Origin: Anaeramoeba flamelloides | Lineage: Eukaryota > Metamonada > Anaeramoebidae | DNA: 64,000 nt | Reading direction: 5' to 3' | Assembly (NCBI GenBank): GCA_027625915.1 | Contig: JANTQA010000075.1 | Span: 744,001 to 808,000 of the forward strand | Shown here: in pieces, positions 55,501 to 64,000 of the stretch | How the letters are laid out: every line of letters begins with the position of its first letter | How positions within the stretch are numbered: position 1 is the stretch's first letter | Notes under the pieces: generated by a model | Databases searched by the model: none | The model's input: the letters and a program-made list of their open reading frames with translations, nothing else | What the model was told of the DNA's origin: nothing | Made by a program: the position numbers and the translations under genes

Positions 55501-58167
55501 TTTTTAAATGACAATGAAGAAATAATGAGTCTTGAAGTTGTAATACTTTATGTATTTCGGGTTGATTAGAGGACTTTACTTTTTCTAAAAATGGATGATG
55601 AAATTTTAGGTTACATTTACAGTTCTTGAAAGATGAGAGCACCCACGTTTTTGTTTATCATTGAGTGTGTGCAACCTTCTCTGCACTAAAGCGAAATATG
55701 AGTCAAAAAAAAAAAAAAAATGAGAAATGGTGAATAAAATTTATTTTTGTAGTGGGTGGTAAACTTGATCAATGAAAACATTTTTTATCTTTACCTTCTT
55801 TCTGGTTCTATTAACTTGATCTTCCCAATCATTTAAACAAACAACTTAGCTCTCCTAAATATTGCTATTTTTTGATTATGAATCAATTTTAAGATTTGGG
55901 CAAAGAGTACATTATCCCCGGATTCTAAGTCATATCAGGACGATGTATTTATTTTCCATTGGTTTTTTTAATGAATATAAACGCCCCAATTCAATTAAAA
56001 TGCAATTCAACTCAACTCTTGATTCGCTGTTTGAGATTCAAAAAACAACCAGAATCTTTGTCTGAAAATTGAAAAAAAATATAAATATTTCAAATGTTTT
56101 ATTGTTTTTTTTTCTTGGTAAAATCAAAATAATTAAAAGACCAGTCAAAGGGTGTGTGAATTTAGCTTGTTTTTTCTTGAGAATCGGAACAAATCAAGAA
56201 AACAATTTAATTTTTTTTCAAAAATTGAAATTTTATTTAAAATTTTTTTCTTTAAAAAAATAAATTTAATTGAAAGCAAAACATCTTTTTTTCTGTACTG
56301 AGTGGAAGAATATACCACCAAAACAAAACAATTTTAAAACCAAAATAGAAATTAAATCATTCTTTTTATGAGTTGAGGAATGAAATTTGTCTTTTTTTTT
56401 AATTATTTTCTTAAATCAAAAAAAGATAAAATTTAGCTAATACCAAATATCCAAGTTCTAAATGGCTTTCATTTCAAGAGAATATTTGTAATTTTTAAAA
56501 TCCAAGTGATAATAAATAATCTCAAAAAGTAAATCTCATTAATGAAAATGATTACAAAATTTCGATGTCTGTCAAAGATTTGATTTTTTTCAAGAAAATT
56601 TCCGTTTCAAAACGGTAATTAAATACCATTTTCAAGTCCCGCTCTTTCTAAATAAAGTATTTATCCTTTAGAATTCAAAATTGTTAAAATAGATTTAAAA
56701 AAAATTATTTTTAAAAAAATAAATACCATCTTATTTTCCTTATTGAAATTGGAGTATTTAAATTCATTTCTTTTTTCAATTAAAATATATTTTGGGCAAT
56801 TCTCTTCTGATCAAAAAAATATATTCCCTCAACTTTTTTAAATAAGTTAATTTTAGATTTCTAAACTCCATTCCATTCAAAGGTGCCCAGCCAGAAATGA
56901 AAAATTCAATTTTTGTTTAAGAATCAATCAACATAATATTGTTTAGAAATTAGTGAAAAATTATTAACTTCGTATTAGAGTTGATATTCATAAAAGAAAT
57001 GCCTGAAAAACCCATAAATTTCAAAAAAAAAAATAAAAGGTTAAAAAAAATTTTTTGATCCCTTTCAGTGATTAGAAAGCCTCATGCAAAATTTCTCAAT
57101 TTTTTTCGGAAATTAAAATTATTAACATGAATATTTTTTACTTATTAAGTGCCTGAATTTTAAAAGAACATACAAACCTATAGTAATCTTAAAGTTAATT
57201 TGGAGTTTCAAAGGATTTTTTTTTTTTTTTCATTTTTTTGAAATAAAATGTTTTTTTTGTTATTTATATATATTCCCCTTTTTTCAAATAAATTTATGAT
57301 TATGAATTTTCAAAAAAATGTAATAAATTTATCAAACACAGTAATTACTTTTTAATAAAAAAAACAAATAGAGTATTAAAATATTTTTTTTTGTCCTCTT
57401 ATACCTTTTCTTTGATTTTAAGTTTTTTATCAGTGTGTGAAATTAGCAAGCTTTAACAAAAATTAATATTGTGTATTTAACTAATTTATTGATTTATTCT
57501 TCTTTATTGAATGTATTTCTCTTAACAAAAACAATCTTTAATATTTTTTTAACATTTATTTAGAATGATCTATACAATCATTGCAAAACATTTAGAAATA
57601 TGAAACTCGATTTAACAACCAAGTTTTCAAATTTTAATGAAAAAATAAACAAATTATCCAAACTTGATAAAAACCAACAATTATTAGCAATTTATTCTCA
57701 TTTTGAAAAAAAAAATGGAAACTTACAAAAATAGCAATTTCGAGGATATGAGAACAGAGCAAATAAAATTTGAAACTTGGATTTATGATTATATTCAGAT
57801 TTGTAAAGTCGTTCAAACTGGTTATGATTCTGTCAAAAAGATAATTAATGGGTTCGACAATGCACAAAAAACTGAAGAACTAAAAAAAAAATTAGAAAAA
57901 GGTCAATCTACAGGATCAAAAAAAATTGAGCAAATTGAAGATGAATATCAAAATTCTCAAAAATTGACGAAAAAATATAAAAACCAAATGGAACTCATTT
58001 CGGCTGTTTTCGTTAGTGAATTACAAGATCTTGAAATGAAAAAATCTAACGATTTCCATGAAATGCTTTTACAATTTTCAAATTCTCAAAAAAAAATAAC
58101 AAAGTCCCATATCCAAATTTGGGAAAATATTGTTGATAAAATTACTGAAATGAAACAAGATTACTAA
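52512..58167 (+). CDS. SNX-BAR sorting nexin (Vps5/SNX1/2-like), 3 exons; frame broken at an A tract
   Basis: Exon 1 is best taken as 52512-52633 (donor GTATGC), exon 2 starts at 52846 and ends at 53590 or 53596, and exon 3 is 57564-58167, giving about 490 residues. An acidic Ser-rich N-terminus is followed by a PX domain: RRRKDFIWLVKSLSQNFPGV, IIPTLPAKK, EIRRTKLEHFFNEIAQHSFL and YRKFLSQ match the phosphoinositide-binding fold, with the key RR, Lys and Arg present. Exon 3 encodes the BAR domain (TWIYDYIQICKVVQTGYDSV, then KKSNDFHEMLLQFSNSQKK), like the end of SNX1. Such proteins bend endosomal membrane for retromer-dependent return to the Golgi. Within exon 3 the frame changes at a 10-nt A tract (57706-57715); one base fewer would join the two parts. 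Only the last intron (about 4 kb) is long. The exon 1 donor is uncertain. Confidence 0.85.
53862..54880. mobile_element. 1.0-kb element with ends AAGGTATTTCCAAAAAAGTG
   Basis: The left terminus (53862-53881) and the inverse of the right terminus (54861-54880, AAGATATTTCCAAAAAAGTG) differ at one base. TA lies at both borders if the repeat is taken to begin AGG. Inside is a large inverted repeat, listed separately. No transposase was recognised. It lies in the last intron of the sorting nexin. A Tc1/mariner-type affiliation is possible but unproven. Confidence 0.75.
54181..54620. repeat. 110-bp inverted repeat arms with 220-bp spacer
   Basis: Arms 54181-54290 and 54511-54620 are about 95 percent identical reverse complements, starting TTAAGGACCATATCAAAT and including TACATATGTGTCAAAAAAAT and TTGTCTCTTTAGATCTCAGA. 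They lie inside the 1.0-kb element. A frame is open across the left arm, but because the other arm is its inverse this is not evidence of coding. Confidence 0.92.
56855..56955. repeat. Dispersed repeat fragment shared with 30164-30255
   Basis: Partner of the fragment at 30.2 kb, same strand; see that entry for the shared words. It lies near the end of the last sorting-nexin intron. Confidence 0.6.
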
Positions 58168-58934
58168 AAAAATTCATCAAAATTTTGGAGTAAATTTGAA
58201 ATTTTATGAATTATTAAAATTAATCATATTAATCTATTTATAATACAAAAAATTATCACTAAGTTTAATTTTTAAATTTAGTATTCAAACTAGTTTTTAA
58301 TATGAAATGTTTTATAAAAAACCCAAAAATTGTTTATGGATTCATTTTTTAAAAAGGGATTTATTTAGTTTCTATATGTAATTTATTTTAATTGTTTATG
58401 TGTTTATGTTTTTAAATTTTACTCAGTTTCATAACTCACAAACATTTTTTATGGTAAACATATCTTAACCCATTTTAATCAAAGAAGATTGCTTCATTAT
58501 TATTGTTGATGGTATTTAAATGAAATTCTATCTTTCATTTATTATACGATAAATATTATGCACGTTATCACAAAGACTATTTCGATAATGTTCATTTTTG
58601 AAAAAATAATTTATTTAAAAAAAAAACAGAAAATCGAAAAATTTTTTATTTTCATTTCTAATTTCAACTTTTTATCATTCTTATGATCTATCAACGTGTT
58701 TGTTAGTGGATTAAATAGTTAATTTGTGGTAATCATTTATTAAAAATCGTGGGAAAGTTATTGCTTCTAAAATGCTTCAATAGTGTACAAAATGACATTT
58801 TTAGATCTTTCCAAAAGTCACTATTTTTAAAATTTCAGGATTTACTTAATAATGCTAAACTTGAAAATTTATTAAGCGATTTTTTTTTTTATTTATTTTG
58901 AAGGGTGGGTGTTAATTTCCCCTTACAACCGTTA

Positions 58935-60570
58935 GGTTTTCCAGAATTTAAAATAATTGAGATAAATCAAAAATTTAACTCAATTATTTTAAATTTTGGA
59001 AAACTGCCATTATTTTTTTTTTTTACTTTTTGAGAAGTAAAGAAAATTTCTTCAATTTTCTTTTCATTTCAAAACGTTAAAAAAACTCCCGTTAGCTTTT
59101 CTTGGGTTGTCTGTTTATTTGTTGAATCTGTGGATTTTTGTTAGGTTTTTTTGAGTTTTCTATTTATTTTGAAAATCAATTGATTTTCGTTAGGTTTTTT
59201 TTTTTTTTACTTTTGAAATAAACCGAAAATTTTTGTAAATTTTCTGTTTATTTCAAAAAGTCAAAAAAACCAAGAACACTTCACAGATAAATAAGAAAAC
59301 CTCAAGAAAAGCCTGGAACTTGACGGCACTCTAAGGCACTTTTTCTTAGTTTTTTTTTTTAATTTAAGAAATAAACGGAAAATGTATTTCATTATCGGTT
59401 TATTTCATAAATTAAAAAATATTGTCATTTGCTTTTCCAGAATTTAAAAGAATTGAGTAAAATCTTTGATTTTTTCTCTATTCTTTCGAATTCTGGAGAA
59501 CCTATTAACTCTACGAACACTTCTGTGATTTTTTTTTAATTTTTGAAATGAAAAGAATATTTTGTTACTTTTCTTTTTATTTCATAGGTTTTTAATATAA
59601 ATCTAGGCGCTTGGAGGTACTCTGAGGCACTTGACTGATACTTTTTGGTGGGTTTTATGAGGTTGGATAGGATAGAGTAAAATATAAGATTTTTGTCTAT
59701 TCTTTTGAATGTCGGGAAATCTAGACACTTTATGCCACTCTACAGTACTCTATAGCACTTCCCAATTTCTAATTTTTTTTTTCGGTATATTAATTAAGAT
59801 TCATAATTTTATTTATCATTAACCACTATTAGGATAAATAATATGTCATTTGTTCTAGATAATATCTTTGATATTATTCTTATTGTTTTTGATAATTTGA
59901 ATTGATTCTTTAATCTAAATTATTTGATTGTCTTGATAGGATGGGAAGTATAAATGAACAATGATTCGTATCTTTATCTATTTCTAGGATGATCTGGTTT
60001 TTGTCTATGATACAACTTTGATTTAATTTTATACTTATGATAAATATAAGAATATCTGTTTATGTAATTTGTTAAAGCTCTAAGTTTTACTATGGGTGTA
60101 GAACCGATTATGGTTTTAACTTTTTTTTGTTGTTGAGTTTTTTTTTAATTTGGGAAATAAAAAGAAAATTTAAAAAAAATCCTTTTTATTTCTCAAATCA
60201 AAAAAAAATGCTATTAGGTTTTGAAGAAATCAAAAGAATTGAGTAAAATCTTTGCTTTTACTCTATTCTCAAATTAAAAAAAGGGTTTCGTTATGTATAC
60301 TTGAATTTTCTGTTTATTTTGAAAATCAATAGATTATATGCATAAAACGAAGAACTTAAAATAAGCTGCCTTTAGGTTTTCCAGAATTTTAAATAATTGA
60401 GATAAATCTTTTAAATTACTCGATTTCATTGAATTCTTGAAAACAGTCATTTGGGTTTTTTTATTTTTTGAAATTAAAAGAAATTTTTTAGAATTTTAGT
60501 TTTATTTCTAAAATTTGAAAAAAAACCTAGGCACTTGGTGATACTTGGTGGTACTCTACAGCACATGGTA
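58935..60570. repeat. Cluster of hairpin modules, copy 2 of the 42-kb palindrome plus extra units
   Basis: The left part (58935-59345) repeats the 42.0-42.4 kb palindrome, including GTTAGCTTTTCTTGGG, AAATAAACCGAAAATTT with its inverse, and ACTTGACGGCACTCTAAGGC. Further right are at least five more hairpins, including 59437-59515 (arms starting CCAGAATT, TTTG loop), 60140-60200, 60215-60290, 60365-60440 and 60455-60525. Several are followed by a phrase like CTAGGCACTTGG, then GTACTCTA, then AGCAC. Modules come in two stem types, one built on CCAGAATTTAAAA and one on AAATAAA(C/A)(C/G)GAAAAT. Confidence 0.82.
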
Positions 60571-61684
60571 ACATGATTGTTCATTTATATTATTATTAAA
60601 GTTAATAATCTTTAAAAATTCTTGACCTTTCCATCCGGATCTGATTATTAAGTTTTCTCTAAATTGATTCAGATTTTAATATAATAATTGTAAATTTTTT
60701 TATTTCCCGATTGATATTTTGAAAATCTGATTTTGTTACTTTTTAAATTTTTTCATATATGTCTAAATCCGACAATTTCTAATTTCCTCTTGAGGTAAAA
60801 TCTTCTTTTATAAATTGAGATTCATACTATATCAATTATTACTTCAATTTTATAAATTTTTCTTTGAGAATGTGGATTATTTTTTAAAAATTTTGTATCT
60901 TTTTTATTTTCCAAACATCAATTGCGTTGAAATCTTTTTTGGGTTAAATTAAACTTACTAATCCATAAAAAAACTATTATTTTTGATTTATTTTCACTTA
61001 AACGATTTATATTATCAATTATTCCTAATAAGTGAAATTTTTAGAAAATAGTCTATGGGTTTATTCTTAAATTTAAAGACAAAGTATCAAATATAAAAAA
61101 AAAAAATTGAGCAGATAATCTGTAATGAAAAACAGATTTAAGAAATATATTTTTCAACTCCTCATTGTCTGAATATTGATGATTAAACGTTTAAATTTAT
61201 CTTGATATGTAGATTTTGTTCTCAAATTCTTGGATTGTTTAATAACATTACCTATAATTGTGTCTTGCAATGCAGATTTTTTTCAAAAATTATTATGTTT
61301 TTTTACATAAAAAATACTATTTGTAATTTATGAGAGAATTTTTTTTACTATTTTACCAATCAATTTTATTAGAAATTTCATTAGGGGTATGGACATGGTT
61401 TATATTCAATAGCAAAATACTTTCAATAATAAACTTTTTTCATGGTTATACTAACCCCTTAAGGTTTGACATAGAAAGTTGATAAAAGATTATCTTCGAG
61501 TGGATGTGGCTGTAAGTGATTTATAAATTTGGTTCTTAGATTATCGGTCTTAATCTGCATTTGAATTTTATTAGTAGCTAGAAATTGTCAATTTATTTTT
61601 ATTTTTCAGAGATCCAAATTGATAAGTCTAAAGTTAAATCGAATACATTGTATAGTATTTGGGAATGAATTTTAATTTTTAGTT

Positions 61685-62356
61685 CTTGGCTGAAATATAT
61701 ATCATTTCTCTTATGATAAATTACCCTTAAAAAAATATTTTTTTTAAAGGGATCAAATAAAACCAAATCTAAATAAAAAATTTCGATTGACAAAAGTAAA
61801 ATCAATTTATTTTTGAAGTTATATTCTTTCCAAAGCTACCGTGAAATTATTTTAAAATAAAATTTTGATGTTGAAATGGAATATTAAAAATGTTAAATAT
61901 TAGGATAATAAAAATCATATCGAAAAAAAAATTTCCTAAATGAGCCAATATTCAAGAATGTTTTATGTATTTCAAAAATGAAATGTCCAGAACCCTAAAT
62001 TACGAAGAATAAATAGAATTTGTTGAGAAACCAAAGAAAATTTACTTTTAAAAAAATATATTGTTTGTGATCAGATCAAAAGAATATTTTTCATATTAAC
62101 TTATAGATGAAAAAAAATTATCAAAATGAGCTTCATTATCCTTATATTTGGCTTTTTAAAAATCTATATAATCATCAAATTTTGATATTTATAAATTTTC
62201 AAGGTAACCTTATAACAACTGTAATTTTTAAACAAAATTATTTTTTGGTTTGTCAATTCAAATTTTTATTTAGGTTTGGTTATATTTGATGCTTTTTAAA
62301 AAAATTGTTTTTTAGTGTAATTGGGTCTAAGAGAAATGATATATATTTCAGCCAAG
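61685..62356. mobile_element. Inverted-repeat element, about 120-bp arms
   Basis: A 29-bp stretch (61685-61713, starting CTTGGCTGAAATATATATCA) is the exact inverse of 62328-62356, and weaker inverted similarity continues inward to about 61805 and 62225 (for example CAAATAAAACCAAATCTAAA against its counterpart). The spacer is about 420 bp and has no recognised gene. It is probably a non-autonomous element; borders and target duplication are unclear. Confidence 0.65.
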
Positions 62357-62847
62357 GCCCCAAAATCAGATTTCATTCTGAAGTGGGTACCAGTTTATTA
62401 CTATTAGTGATAGACTCATAAATTCAGATTTTGGAAAAAAAACAAAAAATTGCCTTCAATTGTCTTTTTGAACCACTATTAAAATTAAAACAAAGTTTAA
62501 GATCGACTGAACACAAAATTAAATAACATTGCCTCCACATCTACCACAAGATAATTATTTTACAAAAGTGAGGTATTGTTAACCATAAATCCACAAAACA
62601 TATCAATTCTCATTTATGTTCCTGTTTCTCAAGAAAGTGATAAGTTATTATTTAAATTTGATATCAAAGAAAATGGAAGTTTTAATTAACCCAAATCAAT
62701 ATTCCTCTTTTCAACAAATATTCTTTTCACAATTAAAAAAAACGATCCTAGTTTTGATTATTCCCCTAGCTGTGATTTGAAGAGAATATAGATAAACCAT
62801 TTTGCTTCATTAAAGAAAATATTTTTTGGATTAATTTCAAAGAAATA

Positions 62848-63099
62848 CTATTATACCCAATTAATAAAGGTAAATTTTTTTTCAATTTCCAAAATGAATA
62901 TTAATTATTACTTCTACATTCAAATTACCAGATTAACAATTTTGTCTGAGAGTTATCCCAGGAAGTTTAATTTATTGTCTAAAAATATTATTTCTAAATG
63001 ATGTTGTCAAGGTCTTTGGGTTTTCTTCAACTTATCAACTAGAAAAATATTTTGGAATATGAACTAAAAATTTTCATTTTTTAATTGGAAAATAATACT
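62848..63099. mobile_element. MITE family 2, copy c, reverse orientation
   Basis: It reads CTATTATACCCAATTAATAAA at the left and TTTAATTGGAAAATAATA at the right, and its interior (GATGTTGTCAAGGTCTTTGG) is the reverse complement of the copy at 47911-48164. TA precedes the left end. The exact right border is uncertain by 2-3 bp. Confidence 0.78.
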
Positions 63100-64000
63100 G
63101 ATAAATTCAAATTTATTTTTTTAAATTTTTAGTTCAATTTCCATTTTTAAAATCAATTAACTCAACAAATAAAACAACTCAAGAGAAAGAATGTTTTGAA
63201 ATTCAAACTAATTTTACAATTTTTCTTCATATTTAAATGTAAATAATACATTAATCAAAACTTGTGTAAAAAAATTTATCAAAAAAGGTTATGAATTAAA
63301 ATTGTTTATGATATTTCTTTGAATTTATCAGTAGATCAAAATAATTAATTTATTTTTTTCAAAGTTGTTATTGGGTTGTTGACAGTGATGTTTATGTCTG
63401 AATTATAGATATAACAGAATGAAATATGAGATGTCATTTTTTTTTCATTTCATTTCGCAATACCACAATCAGATATTTGAAGAACAATCCCGACCCGAAT
63501 TGGTTTTGTTTTTGAAAAAAACATTTTTTAGCTTAGGGTTTAACAAATCTGAATTTGGAGATACAATTTACCAAAAAAAAACTATAAAAGTCCAAAAATT
63601 TGTTCAGGTTTGCAAAATAAAAAAACTCGACAAATATTTTTAAAAACTTAAAAACTGTTCTTGCAATAAAATAAGATCTGAAGATCTTGATTTACAAAAC
63701 AAAAAAGCATTTGTTTTTATAACCTCAAGTATTTAACATAAAACAATCTGATCTTACAGTTTTTACACTTTGTTACATTTTTCCAAGAAAGATTGAAATT
63801 TTTGAATTTTCCTTGTATAAAAAAGTTTCCTAACCCAAAGTTGAAATTGAAAACACGCTAATTAATTGTTTACAATATTTTTTTAAAATTAATTTTGCTT
63901 TTGTTCCCAAAAACTAAAAGACAAAATTAAATTTTGAATATCGATTCGAAAAGATGTAATTCAAAAAAATAAAGAAAAAAAATGATATAGATCTGAAAGA

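Larger units (their letters stand above)
58168..64000. other. Terminal non-coding region, 5.8 kb
   Basis: No protein gene is recognisable to the right end of the window. It contains a hairpin-module cluster, a 120-bp inverted repeat and a family 2 element, each listed separately. The stretches 58170-58900, 60600-61680 and 63100-64000 are AT-rich without visible structure. A frame at 63419-63643 shows no family resemblance. Confidence 0.55.

Noticed and set aside
1534-58167. Operon-like clustering of trafficking genes (WDR11, alpha-SNAP, sorting nexin)
   Set aside because: They are kilobases apart, on both strands, and interleaved with unrelated genes.
1-64000. tRNA, rRNA and CRISPR arrays
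   Set aside because: No cloverleaf with a GGTTCGA-type arm, no rRNA core words and no regularly spaced exact repeats were found by eye.

Overview
This window looks like nuclear DNA of a very AT-rich protist that uses the standard genetic code and has spliceosomal GT-AG introns. Proteins are loaded with Lys/Glu/Asn low-complexity tracts. My best guess is an Anaeramoeba-like or other free-living amoeboid protist; this rests on style alone, because the conserved genes occur in nearly all eukaryotes. No rRNA, tRNA, CRISPR or viral gene was seen.

Six protein genes can be supported. From the left: WDR11 (minus, 2 exons, 1534-7254); the proteasome beta-1 subunit PSMB6 (minus, 4 exons, 10447-13777); a giant single-exon gene of about 2950 codons with ankyrin repeats at both ends of a highly charged helical region (plus, 17694-26552); a degenerate RNase III-fold protein with an RG-rich tail (minus, 32766-34827, reading frame interrupted at a 25-nt A tract); alpha-SNAP (minus, 3 exons over 9.4 kb, 39406-48822); and an SNX-BAR sorting nexin with PX and BAR domains (plus, 52512-58167, frame interrupted at a 10-nt A tract). 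I worked out the splice junctions by hand, from conserved protein continuity and GTA...AG borders. WDR11, alpha-SNAP and the sorting nexin all act in endosome/Golgi membrane traffic, but they are independently transcribed and I see no operon-like logic.

Exons are compact and introns are either about 150-210 bp or 1.4-5.1 kb. The long introns and the intergenic stretches are packed with short non-autonomous repeats: two families of terminal-inverted-repeat elements with TA target duplications (family 1 ends CTGGTATTTGAAT, family 2 ends CTGTTATTTTCCAATTAA); a TTATAACA-rich family with CCCTAATAAA ends; several foldback elements with 76-264 bp arms; a nested composite of at least three elements in alpha-SNAP intron 1; a 1.6-kb cluster of hairpin modules at 58.9-60.6 kb with a sister palindrome at 42.0-42.4 kb; and a 1.2-kb dispersed repeat present three times, two copies of which flank the giant gene in direct orientation. 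Most of these repeats lack any recognisable coding capacity, so they are probably mobilised in trans by transposases encoded elsewhere.

The most distinctive items are the double-ankyrin giant protein, the apparently catalytically dead RNase III/RG protein, and the palindrome-rich repeat landscape, which seems to have inflated the introns of housekeeping genes.
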